Shown here: in pieces, positions 51,810 through 61,244 of the stretch
Numbering within the stretch: position 1 is the stretch's first letter
How the letters are laid out: each line of letters opens with the position of its first letter
Origin: Yoonia maritima
GTDB taxonomy: Bacteria > Pseudomonadota > Alphaproteobacteria > Rhodobacterales > Rhodobacteraceae
Direction: 5' to 3'
NCBI RefSeq assembly: GCF_003003285.1
Contig: NZ_PVTP01000008.1
Span: 110,312-174,311, forward strand
DNA length: 64,000 bases
Translations under genes and position numbers: made by a program
Notes under the pieces: model-generated
Databases searched by the model: none
What the model was told of the DNA's origin: nothing
Seen by the model: only the letters and a program-made list of their open reading frames with translations

Positions 51810-53345
51810 ATGACATTTGATCTGACTAACGACATCCGGGCTCAGTTTGAGACCCGGCCCCATCAGCCTGCCTTGCATACGGGCGGCACAACATGGACGT
51901 TTGCGGAATTAGCAGCGCGCGTGCAGGGTATATTAGATTATATGCCGAAGCTTGCGGCGGACCGCCCGTTAATGGTTGCAGGGCATAAAGAGGCCGATGC
52001 GGTGGCCGCAATGCTGGCATGTATGTTCGCTGGTCGTCCGTTTGTGTTTCTAGATCGGTCCAATCCGCCTAGTCGCGGACAAAGGATCATTGCACTTGCA
52101 GATGCGACTGACGTGCTATGTGCGGGGACCCCGCCTGCGTTGCCGGACAGTACCGTGCATCTGTTGGACGCGATTCAAAGCCGTCCATTTGATGGGGTAG
52201 GGTGTGTCGAGGTGCCTGATGAGGCGCTTTTATACCTTATCTTTACGTCTGGTAGCACGGGCGAACCAAAGGGCGTGCCTGTTTCGCGCGGGAATTTCAG
52301 CGCTTTTGACGGGTGGTATCGCCCGATGTTGTCGAACCTTTCAGCGCGAGATCTTGATCAGACCCGGCGCGGCCATGTGAATCACGCAAGCCTCGCGTTT
52401 GATATGGGTATGCTGGATACTTGGCCTGTGCTTGGGCTTGGGCGTCCGGTGATCATGCTGGATCATGCACATAATACGATGCCGTTTATGAATCTTGCTG
52501 TGTTGAAAGGGCTGGACAATTTGCGCGCATCGTCGTGGTTTTCAACTCCTTCATTACTTCAGCTCATGTGTACTGATCGTAAGTTTAACGCCGAAACCCT
52601 ACCCGAGTTACGGTGTTTCTTTGTCGGCGGCGAAGTCGTGCAACGCGTTCTTGTCGAAGAGATCGTCCGACGTTTTCCTGATGCAGAAATTCGGCATGCC
52701 TACGGGCCGTCGGAAGTGACCTGCATGTCCCATGTGCATGTCCTGTCCCAGTCTGATTTAAACACAAAGGGGCTGCTGCCGCTTGGGCCGGTTCGCGCCC
52801 CGAATACGATGCGGATTGTAGGTGAAGACGGCCATGACGTGCCGGTTGGCGAAGCGGGCGAAGTCGAACTTCATGGTCCGCAAGTCGTCGCCGGATATAT
52901 CCCCCACGATCATCCGTCCAATCGCGCATTTGTCCGCTTTCAAGGTCAGCCTGCATATCGCACCGGTGATTTTGGCAAACTTGATGCGCAAGGACAGCTG
53001 ACTCTATTGGGCCGTATTGACCGTCAAGTGAAATGGAATGGCAACCGTATCGAGCTGGACGAAATCGACCGGGCCGCGTCCGAGATTTCAGGTGTTCAAA
53101 AGGCCGCATGTTTACCGGTGAAATCGGACGGGCGCGTCGTGAACATCGTACTGTTTTGCCAGCTTGATGACGGTGTGACGATGTCGCTTAAGGCGCTGTC
53201 GCAAGCGTTAGTCACCCGGCTACCACAGGCGATGGTGCCGCGCGATATACACCTGATTGATCATCTGCCGGTGACTGTGAACGGGAAATTGGATTCGCAG
53301 GCCTTACTGGCGGCACATGAAGACGCGTTTCTTACAGATGTGTAA
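51810..53345 (+). CDS. Second stand-alone amino acid adenylating enzyme
   Basis: A 511-residue adenylation protein. Motifs: FTSGSTGEPKGVPVSRGN (A3), LAFDMGMLDTWPVLG (A4 with the amino-binding Asp), RHAYGPSEVTC (A5), YRTGDFGKLD (A7), GRIDRQVKWNGNRIELDE (A8) and NGKLD (A10). Carrier and condensation domains are absent. Overall it is similar to the enzyme encoded at 48873 but with a different pocket region, so it may load another amino acid. It ends the main enzymatic run, after which an AT-rich gap and export genes follow. Confidence 0.86.
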   Translation: MTFDLTNDIRAQFETRPHQPALHTGGTTWTFAELAARVQGILDYMPKLAADRPLMVAGHKEADAVAAMLACMFAGRPFVFLDRSNPPSRGQRIIALADATDVLCAGTPPALPDSTVHLLDAIQSRPFDGVGCVEVPDEALLYLIFTSGSTGEPKGVPVSRGNFSAFDGWYRPMLSNLSARDLDQTRRGHVNHASLAFDMGMLDTWPVLGLGRPVIMLDHAHNTMPFMNLAVLKGLDNLRASSWFSTPSLLQLMCTDRKFNAETLPELRCFFVGGEVVQRVLVEEIVRRFPDAEIRHAYGPSEVTCMSHVHVLSQSDLNTKGLLPLGPVRAPNTMRIVGEDGHDVPVGEAGEVELHGPQVVAGYIPHDHPSNRAFVRFQGQPAYRTGDFGKLDAQGQLTLLGRIDRQVKWNGNRIELDEIDRAASEISGVQKAACLPVKSDGRVVNIVLFCQLDDGVTMSLKALSQALVTRLPQAMVPRDIHLIDHLPVTVNGKLDSQALLAAHEDAFLTDV

Positions 53346-53497
53346 ATTGGTCCACGTCCAACTTTACGAAATGACTTAAATTATTGTTTTTATTATAATT
53401 TTTATATGTCCTCGATTACGTATCAGGTCGCGAACAAAGCCAAACATTTTGTAACTTTAACTCAGTTACTTGCACTTCCGTCAGAATCGGAGCCGCC
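53346..53497 (+). promoter_or_regulatory. AT-rich promoter region of the export operon, with an inverted repeat
   Basis: These 152 bases are the largest gap within the cluster. They are AT-rich (for example TTAAATTATTGTTTTTATTA around 53376-53395). GTAACT (53451-53456) and AGTTAC (53464-53469) form an inverted repeat 28 bases upstream of the adaptor start. A separate promoter for the export operon is likely; the repeat may be an operator. Confidence 0.45.
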
Positions 53498-54625
53498 ATG
53501 GCCCAGAATAGCTCTTTAGAAGACAAACTACGTTCGCTGTCGATTGATCGTTCAGACACGATCGTTGAACTTGCGACGAACCACAAATCACGCCCGCCGC
53601 GCAAGGCAATTCCGTGGTCGGCGATTACGGTTATTTTAGTTTTAGCTGGGATAGCGGGCACGTACTTTTTTGAACAAAAGGCAGGCGCGGTGACCGCTTG
53701 GGTTGCGACGTTTGTGCAACCGGAAACACCCCAGATCACTCCCAGCGATCAGACGTCAACTGAGGGCGATGTGCAAGACGTCTCACCTTTGCAAGCGGTG
53801 GCTGTGGCACCGCGCCAGCGTGAACCGCAGATTGTAGGGTCTGGTCATGTGATCGCGTTACACGAACTGTCCGTCGGCGCTGAAATTGAAGGCCGGGTGC
53901 AGCAGATCGCTGTTGAGACCGGCCAGCAGGTTCGAAAGGGTGACATTCTGGTGCGGCTTGACGATAGTAATGCGCGGCTTTCCCATGATGTTGCGCGTGC
54001 CAATCAGGCCGTCGCCAAAGCCCAATTAGATCAAGCTATAGCCGCCGCAGCACAGGCTGCCGCACCTGTCGTGCGTTTGCGCCCACTGGTTGAACGCGGT
54101 GCTGCGAGTCCGGCACAGCTTGAGGACGCAGAACTGTCGCAGATGCAGTTGGAGCAATCTGTTGAAGTGGCACGCCGTCAGTTCACATTGGCCAAGCTTC
54201 AGACCGAACAAGCGAGCGCGGTATTGACGCTACACACGATCCGCGCGCCGTTTGATGCAGTGGTCGTGGATCCTGCTGTCGTGCCGGGGCAGTTGATTGC
54301 CCAGATGGGTCAAGGCGCACCGGATGATACGGTTTTGCTGACCCTCGTTGATACATCATCGCTGTTTGTCGATGTCGATGTCGCAGAACGCAACGTGGCC
54401 CAAGTGCAGGTGGATACGCTCGCCGAGGTGCGGCTGGACGCCTTTGCTGACCGCCATTTGAACGCCTACGTCTATGCGATCGACCCACGTGCATCACGCG
54501 AAAAAGGGACCGTCACGGTCCGCTTGAAACTGGAACCTGCGGACCATGAGGGGATCCTCGTCAATATGGCCGCAAAAGTGACTTTTACCCAAGGTCGCGA
54601 AATCGAACTATCCGCCTTGGATTAA
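53498..54625 (+). CDS. HlyD/MacA-like membrane-fusion (adaptor) protein
   Basis: A 375-residue periplasmic adaptor. A single N-terminal membrane anchor lies near residues 38-58 (WSAITVILVLAGIAGTYFF). The lipoyl half motif is VGAEIEGRVQQIAVETGQQVRKGD, then a coiled coil covers about residues 155-240. A beta-barrel follows with APFDAVVVDPAVVPGQLI. It should link the inner-membrane ABC pump to an outer-membrane channel, which is not encoded here. ATG 53498 follows CGGAG. Confidence 0.88.
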   Translation: MAQNSSLEDKLRSLSIDRSDTIVELATNHKSRPPRKAIPWSAITVILVLAGIAGTYFFEQKAGAVTAWVATFVQPETPQITPSDQTSTEGDVQDVSPLQAVAVAPRQREPQIVGSGHVIALHELSVGAEIEGRVQQIAVETGQQVRKGDILVRLDDSNARLSHDVARANQAVAKAQLDQAIAAAAQAAAPVVRLRPLVERGAASPAQLEDAELSQMQLEQSVEVARRQFTLAKLQTEQASAVLTLHTIRAPFDAVVVDPAVVPGQLIAQMGQGAPDDTVLLTLVDTSSLFVDVDVAERNVAQVQVDTLAEVRLDAFADRHLNAYVYAIDPRASREKGTVTVRLKLEPADHEGILVNMAAKVTFTQGREIELSALD

Positions 54626-54641
54626 TGCAGGAGCTATTAAA

Positions 54642-55349
54642 ATGACCATATCTAACAACAGCACGATCGAACTCAGAGGCGTCAGCAAAAGCTACCAACG
54701 TGGCAAATCGAAGGTGCCGATCTTTGATGAACTGACAATGACAATCGAGGATGGCGATTTCGTCGCGATCATGGGTCCATCAGGGTCCGGAAAGTCGACA
54801 ATCCTAAACCTGATCGGTGGCATCGATACGATTGACGCAGGTGCGATTTCTGTTGGGGGAACTGTGTTGGGGAACATGAACGAAAGCGCTTTGACACGTT
54901 GGCGGTCAAATCACGTTGGCTTCGTTTTTCAGTTTTACAACCTGATGCCGATGCTAAGCGCCGCGGAGAACGTTGAGTTACCGCTTTTGCTGACTTCGCT
55001 TAGCCGGTCGGAACGCAAGAAACGGGTTGAAACGATACTTGAGATTGTGGGCCTGACCGAACGTGCCAGGCATTTGCCGTCAGAACTGTCGGGTGGGCAA
55101 CAACAGCGTGTTGGGATCGCGCGGGCGGTTGCCGCCGATCCACAGATTCTGCTGTGCGACGAGCCGACAGGGGATCTGGACCGCAAATCGGCCAATGAAA
55201 TCCTTGAACTGCTGCAACTGCTTAACACCAAGCTGAACAAGACCATCATCATGGTGACACATGATGAAAGCTCGACCGCTTACGCCAAACGCACGCTGTT
55301 CTTGGACAAGGGTCGCTTTATCCAGCAGGAGATGAACCAATGCGCGTAG
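54642..55349 (+). CDS. MacB/LolD-like ABC exporter ATPase
   Basis: A 235-residue ATPase. Walker A GPSGSGKSTIL, signature LSGGQQQRVGIARAV, Walker B ILLCDEPTGDLDRKSA and the H-loop MVTHDESS are all present. The short length and the segment GNMNESALTRWRSNHVGFVFQFYNLMP are typical of the LolD/MacB branch. It is coupled to two FtsX-type permeases. Confidence 0.93.
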   Translation: MTISNNSTIELRGVSKSYQRGKSKVPIFDELTMTIEDGDFVAIMGPSGSGKSTILNLIGGIDTIDAGAISVGGTVLGNMNESALTRWRSNHVGFVFQFYNLMPMLSAAENVELPLLLTSLSRSERKKRVETILEIVGLTERARHLPSELSGGQQQRVGIARAVAADPQILLCDEPTGDLDRKSANEILELLQLLNTKLNKTIIMVTHDESSTAYAKRTLFLDKGRFIQQEMNQCA

Positions 55350-56503
55350 GATCAACTATGTTGGTGCGCCAGAACCTGACGCGCAAACTCAGTCGAAGTA
55401 TTTTATTGGTGATCTGTATCGGGATTGCGTTCTTTGTATTCGGCGTACTGTCCAGTTTCCGGGCTGGTTTTGAGGGGAGCGAAGCGAATTCAGAGCGGCT
55501 TGTCGTTGCGTCCAAAATTGGCGGAAATGAAACGCTGCCTTTGCGGTACTTCCAGCAGCTCGGTGGCATGGATGAGATCGCGGAAGTCACGCATGTGACC
55601 CGGTTGCGGGCCCATACCGCAGGTAATGAACGCAATATCATTGGTGCAAATGCTGTCGATGCGCAAAGCTATGCGAGCGTTTACGCCGACACCTACGATT
55701 TCAACGCAGAGATCATGCAGGCGTTTCAAGCAGATCGCACGGCGACGTTGGTCGGACGTCAGTTGGCTGAACGTGAAGGCTGGGCGGTTGGTGATCGTGT
55801 TAACTTGACGAGCTTCGTGCACATGACCCAAGACGCGAGCCGCGATTGGAGTTTTGTCATCGCGGGCCTTTTGGACGGCGCGGAGCCAACGGTCGACACC
55901 AACTTTCTGATCGTCCGTTACGACTATTTCAACGCGGCCCTTCTGCGCAATCAAGATCAGGTGAACCTTTTCGGGATCAAACCTGCGGTTGGCACTGACA
56001 TTAACGTCCTGGCTGAAACCATCGACATGACGTTTGCCAATTCGACAGCTCAGACGCGGACGCAAAGTGAGACTGCGTTTATGTCCGCTTTCTTGGAACA
56101 ATTCGCAGATGTGGCCTTGATCGTGAAACTGATCGTGTCCGTGTCCTTTGGGACGATTTTGTTGATTGTTGCGAACACGATGATTTTTGCGATCCGCGAA
56201 CGCACGCTTGAAATTGGCGTTCTCAAGGTGCTCGGGTTTTCGGGAAGCAGCATCATGCGCATCATTCTGACCGAAACATTGGTGTTATTCGCCGCCGGCC
56301 TGGCGCTTGGTTTTGCGCTTACAGCAGCTGTGATCCCGGTCTTGGGCGATGCACTGAGTAGCGTTGTTCCTGACCTCTATTTGACACCAAAGGTCGTCGC
56401 GACATCCGTCGGATTGGCCGTTGTTTTCGCAGTCCTCACTGGGTTCTTGCCCGCCATCAAAGCATTGCGCCTACCGGTTGCAACTGCGCTAAATCATAGG
56501 TGA
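55340..56503 (+). CDS. FtsX-type ABC permease
   Basis: A 387-residue permease with one helix near the N-terminus (ILLVICIGIAFFVFGVL), a large periplasmic region, and three C-terminal helices including ALIVKLIVSVSFGTILLIVA. The cytoplasmic ERTLEIGVLKVLGFS loop is the family signature. It overlaps the ATPase gene by 10 bases. Confidence 0.88.
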   Translation: MRVGSTMLVRQNLTRKLSRSILLVICIGIAFFVFGVLSSFRAGFEGSEANSERLVVASKIGGNETLPLRYFQQLGGMDEIAEVTHVTRLRAHTAGNERNIIGANAVDAQSYASVYADTYDFNAEIMQAFQADRTATLVGRQLAEREGWAVGDRVNLTSFVHMTQDASRDWSFVIAGLLDGAEPTVDTNFLIVRYDYFNAALLRNQDQVNLFGIKPAVGTDINVLAETIDMTFANSTAQTRTQSETAFMSAFLEQFADVALIVKLIVSVSFGTILLIVANTMIFAIRERTLEIGVLKVLGFSGSSIMRIILTETLVLFAAGLALGFALTAAVIPVLGDALSSVVPDLYLTPKVVATSVGLAVVFAVLTGFLPAIKALRLPVATALNHR

Positions 56504-56508
56504 TCTCA

Positions 56509-57702
56509 ATGACACGTTTATTGCGCCAATCCATTACTCTTTCCGCCGCGAATATCAAATCGCTTCACAGACGTGCATGGATTTCGATGTCTATGATCCT
56601 GTCAGTCGCACTTGTTGTTGTGGTTCTGTTGGGGTTCTTGTCGATGGCGAATGGGTTTCGCAAAACCCTTGATGCAACCGGAGCCGAGGACGTCGTGATG
56701 ATCACCAGTCGCGGGTCGTTTGGCGAAGCGATGAGCCGCCTCACCACAAACCAAACCCACCAGATCGAAGAGGGGCCAGGCCTTTTGCGCAGTGCAAGCG
56801 GCGATCCCGTCCTGTCTGCCGAACTACTTGTTCCTGTTGATGCCCTGACAATGGCCGACGGACAGACGGCAACGTTATCGCTGCGCGGTGTTGGCCCAAA
56901 CGCAATGGCGCTGCGCGAGAACCTGACGATTGTGGCTGGAAAAATGTTCACGGCCGGGAGTGGCGAGATCATCGTCGGTCAACGGTTGTCTACAAAATAC
57001 CGTAACATGCAAATCGGTGACACGATTACATTTGGCCGGTCTGAGTGGACTGTTGTTGGTCATTTCAGGGCAAACGGTAGCGTGTTTGAATCTGAAATGA
57101 TGGCAGACCGCGGTGTGGTTCAGACGTTGTTTGAACGTCAAAATGAAGTGCAGAGCATTCGCGCCCAGCTTGCCGGTGTTTCAGATTTTGAAGTGTTCCG
57201 TGCCTATGTCGAAGACGAATTGGACATGGGGTTATCTGCGCGTACCGAAAAAGAATATTTTGCGGCCCAAGCGACTAATGTGAGCCGGATCATTGTTTTC
57301 CTTGGTTGGCCGCTTGCGCTTGTCATGGCGATTGGCGCCGCCGTCGGCGCGATGACAACGATGTATAGTTCAGTATCGGATCGTCTGACTGAAATCGCAA
57401 CGGTGCGTGCCATCGGTTTTTCACGGACTGCGGCCTTTATCGGGACGCTTTTTGAAGCCATCGTGCTGACCTTGATTGGTTGCGTGATCGGTGTGGCGAT
57501 TGCCAAATTCGGGCTAGAAGGCTTTTCTGCGTCCACACGTGGCGGCGCGAATACGCAGCTCGCGTTTCAACTAATGCTTTCGGTGCCGATTGTGGTGCAG
57601 GCGACCGTGCTTGCGTTGTTTGTCGGATTGGTGGGCGGCGGTTTGCCTGCTTACCGCGCAACCCGCGTGCCGTTGCGTAGCGCCATGACTGGCCGGAGCT
57701 AA
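56509..57702 (+). CDS. FtsX-type ABC permease, second copy
   Basis: A 397-residue partner of the preceding permease with the same four-helix plan. The C-terminal half holds DRLTEIATVRAIGFSRTAAF, the signature loop. ATG 56509 after AGGTGA is preferred over GTG 56500. Adaptor, ATPase and two permeases form a MacAB-like tripartite exporter; the substrate is probably the cluster product. Confidence 0.88.
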   Translation: MTRLLRQSITLSAANIKSLHRRAWISMSMILSVALVVVVLLGFLSMANGFRKTLDATGAEDVVMITSRGSFGEAMSRLTTNQTHQIEEGPGLLRSASGDPVLSAELLVPVDALTMADGQTATLSLRGVGPNAMALRENLTIVAGKMFTAGSGEIIVGQRLSTKYRNMQIGDTITFGRSEWTVVGHFRANGSVFESEMMADRGVVQTLFERQNEVQSIRAQLAGVSDFEVFRAYVEDELDMGLSARTEKEYFAAQATNVSRIIVFLGWPLALVMAIGAAVGAMTTMYSSVSDRLTEIATVRAIGFSRTAAFIGTLFEAIVLTLIGCVIGVAIAKFGLEGFSASTRGGANTQLAFQLMLSVPIVVQATVLALFVGLVGGGLPAYRATRVPLRSAMTGRS

Positions 57703-57708
57703 GGGACC

Positions 57709-59025
57709 ATGACCACCAGCGCAGAAAATCGTGATCAACAAAACGTGGTTGTCATTGGTGCGGGCATTGCCGGACTTATGGCGGCTGCAGCAGTGGCCCC
57801 GCACGTGGATCACGTTACGCTGGTTGAACAAGACGACCTGCATCATGCGCCCCTCGTGCCCCGTCGCAGGGTGCCGCAGGGGGCGCATGTTCATGCGTTG
57901 CTGGACAGTGGGCGTGGCGTTCTTGATCGGCTGCTACCGGGCTTCATCGAAGACGCGGTGGCAGCCGGAAGTCTCAGTTTGGCGGTTCGGTCACGGTGGC
58001 GCAGCTTTGATGGACATCGCTGGGCGCTGCCCCATGACACGGGTCCGGTGATCCTGTCGCAAAGCCGTGTTCATCTCGAATTTTTGATCCGCCAACGTGT
58101 CATTGCGTTGACAAATGTTCAGATCAAATGCGCAAAGGTGTATGGGCTGGTTGAAGGACAGGGCGTGCGTTTGACCGGTGTACAAATTGCAACGGACAGC
58201 AATGCCCTATCGCAACTACCGGCATCATGGGTGATTGATGCGTCAGGACGGGCCGGTCAGACGACGAAATGGCTGCATGATCTGGGCTATGACTCGTTGT
58301 CAGAGACGGTTGCTTCACCTGATGTTCGCTACGCCAGCATGATTTTAGACCGGGCCGATACTGATAATGCCCCTTGTGCATGGCTGCAACTTGCGCAGGC
58401 ACCGACGACACGTGGGCTGGTTCTTGCGCCGATTGAAGGTGGACGTTGGATTGCAACGATTACCGACAGGTTTGGTGCCGCAGTTCCGAAAACTGCAGAA
58501 GCGTTCTTGCAGGCGTTGATGGGTGATTTTGACCCGAAATATCGCCAGATTTGTGAAGATATAGCGCCTATTGGTGACGTCAGCCGGTTTCATATCGGGA
58601 CAGTGCGTTTGCGTGACTTTGAAAGTGCGCGTTTGCCCAGTGGGTTTCTACCGATTGGTGATGCTGTTGCGACGTTTAACCCACTGCATGCCCAAGGCAT
58701 GAGTGTCGCAGCATTGCAGGCCGAGGCGTTGGGGGATGTATTTGCTGACAATTCCCGTCGTGATGGGCAGATTTTGCAAGATACTTATTTATCCCAAGCC
58801 TTAGCAATTTCGCGTAATGCGTGGCAGATCGGCCGTGCCGTCGACATGTCATATCCGAACTTCCAAGCTGATGCGGATCCCGATGCCCGCCGGCAGGCCC
58901 TTGCGTTAGGCGCGGCTTTTGCTGCGGCAACGGTGCGGCCCGATATGGCCCGCCAAGTTGATCGTACCTTGCATATGCTTGACCCTTTTTCAGCCCTTAC
59001 AGAACCGCTGGCGACTGCCGGTTAA
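57709..59025 (+). CDS. FAD-dependent monooxygenase-like oxidoreductase
   Basis: A 438-residue flavoprotein. The dinucleotide motif VVVIGAGIAGLMAAAAVAPH is at residue 12 onwards, then PQGAHVHALLDSGRGVLDRL. The second FAD motif is LPIGDAVATFNPLHAQGMSV. It resembles p-hydroxybenzoate-hydroxylase-type enzymes that hydroxylate or epoxidise small molecules. It lies 6 bases after the export permease and is the first of four tailoring and activation genes. Confidence 0.85.
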   Translation: MTTSAENRDQQNVVVIGAGIAGLMAAAAVAPHVDHVTLVEQDDLHHAPLVPRRRVPQGAHVHALLDSGRGVLDRLLPGFIEDAVAAGSLSLAVRSRWRSFDGHRWALPHDTGPVILSQSRVHLEFLIRQRVIALTNVQIKCAKVYGLVEGQGVRLTGVQIATDSNALSQLPASWVIDASGRAGQTTKWLHDLGYDSLSETVASPDVRYASMILDRADTDNAPCAWLQLAQAPTTRGLVLAPIEGGRWIATITDRFGAAVPKTAEAFLQALMGDFDPKYRQICEDIAPIGDVSRFHIGTVRLRDFESARLPSGFLPIGDAVATFNPLHAQGMSVAALQAEALGDVFADNSRRDGQILQDTYLSQALAISRNAWQIGRAVDMSYPNFQADADPDARRQALALGAAFAAATVRPDMARQVDRTLHMLDPFSALTEPLATAG

Positions 59026-59052
59026 ATATACGTTTTGACAGGAGACCACCCT

Positions 59053-60069
59053 ATGAAACTGCTGACAACTGCCCCGCCATCCGTGCGTTTTGAACCCGGC
59101 GCTTATTTAAATGCTGTCCGGGATTTGGCGCGATGGAACGAAACTGTGGGCGTCGAAGGGATGCTGATTTACACGGACAATAGCCTGATCGATCCATGGA
59201 CCGTTGCACAGGTCGTTTTGGAAAGCACCAAAGATTTTGTGCCTCTGGTCGCGGTGCAGCCTGTCTACATGTCACCCTACGCCGCTGCATGTAAAATCGC
59301 GTCGTTGGCGTTTTTGTACCAACGTAAAATTGCGCTCAACATGGTGGCAGGTGGGTTCAAGAAAGACTTAGAAAAGCTTGGCGATGATACTGACCATGAC
59401 CCGCGCTATGACCGTTTGATCGAATATACTTTGATCATGAAGGCATTGCTGCGCGGTGAGTCCGTGACATTTGACGGTGCGTATTATCAGGTCAAAAACC
59501 TCAAACTAGACCCTATTTTGTCACCTGATTTGATGCCAGATATCTACCTGTCAGGCGCGTCTGATGCCTGCATTACAGCCGCCGCGACACTAGAGGCGAC
59601 CCGGTTTAGTTATACCAAACCCCCTGCTGATTTGGCGGTCAAGGCGCCGCTTCCCGGAGCCGGACAACTGGGGCTGCGTTTTGGGATTATCGCACGCGAA
59701 ACGGCTGCTGAGGCGTGGCAAGTTGCGCGTAATCGGTTCCCATCTGACCGGCGCGGACAGATGGCGCATAAGATGGCGCGCAGCACCTCAGATTCGATCT
59801 GGCATCAGGAAATCGCGGCCATGGCCGATGACTTGCATGATGCCCGCGACGGAGCGTATTGGCTGTACCCAATCAAAAACTACCGCACATTTTGCCCTTA
59901 TCTTGTCGGGACTTACGAAGAGGTTGGTGAATATATCACCCAATATGCGGCCCTCGGGTTTCGTGATTTGATCCTCGACGTCCCGGAATCCGAAGACGAT
60001 TTGGCCCATGCCATGCGCGCGGTTCGACACAGTCCCGCGACGGCAAACATGCTTTCGCACGCTGTTTGA
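59053..60069 (+). CDS. LLM-class flavin-dependent oxidoreductase
   Basis: A 338-residue luciferase-like TIM-barrel monooxygenase. Motifs: ALNMVAGGFKKDLEKLGDD and DRLIEYTLIMKALLRG, typical of the FMN-dependent alkanal/alkanesulfonate branch. ATG 59053 is chosen after AGGAGACC; the open frame starts at 59035. It probably performs an oxygenation or oxidative cleavage in the pathway. Confidence 0.87.
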   Translation: MKLLTTAPPSVRFEPGAYLNAVRDLARWNETVGVEGMLIYTDNSLIDPWTVAQVVLESTKDFVPLVAVQPVYMSPYAAACKIASLAFLYQRKIALNMVAGGFKKDLEKLGDDTDHDPRYDRLIEYTLIMKALLRGESVTFDGAYYQVKNLKLDPILSPDLMPDIYLSGASDACITAAATLEATRFSYTKPPADLAVKAPLPGAGQLGLRFGIIARETAAEAWQVARNRFPSDRRGQMAHKMARSTSDSIWHQEIAAMADDLHDARDGAYWLYPIKNYRTFCPYLVGTYEEVGEYITQYAALGFRDLILDVPESEDDLAHAMRAVRHSPATANMLSHAV

Positions 60070-60080
60070 AGAAAGCCACA

Positions 60081-61244
60081 ATGATGTTCAAACGTACTAT
60101 TTTCGACGCCCATCATCTGGAATTGAAAGACCAAGTTTCGGGATTCTTGGACAGCCAGGTTGTCCCGTTTCACGACCATTGGGCGGCGCAACAAGCCACA
60201 CCGCGCGACATTTGGCACCAGGCAGGGGAAAATGGCCTTTTGTGCCGCACGATCCCGGCCGAATATGGCGGTCACGGCGGCGACTTTCTGGAAAGTGTTG
60301 TCGTCATCGAAGCGCTGGCGGATCGCCGAATTTCAGGTATTTTGACTTGTTTACAAAGCGATATCGTTGCCCCGTTTATTCTAAAACTCGGCAGTGAAGC
60401 GCAAAGAAAACGCTGGTTGCCGGATTTCACATGTGGCGCAACGTTGGGTGCGATTGCTATGACAGAACCACAGGGGGGCAGCGACATCTCCGCCCTGACC
60501 ACGACCGCGACTAGCCACGGCAATAGTTTCGTTCTGAACGGTACAAAAACGCACATTTCTAACGGATCTGAGGCGGATGTTATCATTGTCGCAGCCCGAT
60601 CTGATGATCCAGGTGCAGCGAATGCGCAGCCTGCGATTAGCCTTGTGATGGCCGAAACCGAACGTCAAGGCACCCACCGACACGCGATTTCAAAGGCCGG
60701 GATGCCTGCGTTGAATACGGGGCAGATTACATATGAAAATTGCGTGGTTCCAGAAACGAATTTGCTTGGCGCAAAGGGCATGGGTTTTATCTACTTGATG
60801 ACGTTTTTGGGGATAGAGCGCCTTGTTTTGGCGATATATGCACAAGCGTTTGCTGAACGATTGTTATACGATCTGATTGCTGATTGTGACGGGCGGCCAA
60901 CTGCCGAAGGTACGGTTCTCGATTATCAAAATACCCGGTTTTCCTTGGCTGATCTGTATAGTTCCTGCGCTGTTAATCGTGCGTTCATTGATCAGTGTAT
61001 CGTGGCAGCGAATGCAGGACATCCAGATCCGAAATCGGCCTGTATGGCAAAGCTTCGCGCGACCGAAACATTGCGCCAGATTGCAGCGCTGGGTGTTCAG
61101 TTCCGTGGCGCTGCGGGGATCAGTGGCGATAGCGGCCAGCAGGCGATGCAGGACATGTCAGATAGCGCCGTGCAATCCGTGTGGGGCGGCACCAGTGAGA
61201 TCATGCTGGATGTTATCGGGCGTGGATTGGCAAGCGTGTTATGA
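60081..61244 (+). CDS. Acyl-CoA dehydrogenase (isovaleryl/prolyl-carrier type active site)
   Basis: A 387-residue flavoenzyme of complete length. FAD segments: AMTEPQGGSDISAL and HISNGSEADVIIVAAR. The final motif is WGGTSEI, without the usual Glu before GTSE, while FLGIERLVLA carries Glu at the position used by isovaleryl-CoA dehydrogenases. Prolyl-carrier dehydrogenases of pyrrole pathways are described with this type of base, so a carrier-bound amino acid is a possible substrate. It starts just after the LLM gene and overlaps the PPTase gene by 4 bases. Confidence 0.87.
   Translation: MMFKRTIFDAHHLELKDQVSGFLDSQVVPFHDHWAAQQATPRDIWHQAGENGLLCRTIPAEYGGHGGDFLESVVVIEALADRRISGILTCLQSDIVAPFILKLGSEAQRKRWLPDFTCGATLGAIAMTEPQGGSDISALTTTATSHGNSFVLNGTKTHISNGSEADVIIVAARSDDPGAANAQPAISLVMAETERQGTHRHAISKAGMPALNTGQITYENCVVPETNLLGAKGMGFIYLMTFLGIERLVLAIYAQAFAERLLYDLIADCDGRPTAEGTVLDYQNTRFSLADLYSSCAVNRAFIDQCIVAANAGHPDPKSACMAKLRATETLRQIAALGVQFRGAAGISGDSGQQAMQDMSDSAVQSVWGGTSEIMLDVIGRGLASVL

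Noticed and set aside
36765..53345. Tropodithietic acid or a standard NRPS/PKS cluster
   Set aside because: No tda-type glutathione transferase, prephenate dehydratase or paa genes, and no condensation, acyltransferase or modular thioesterase domains are present.
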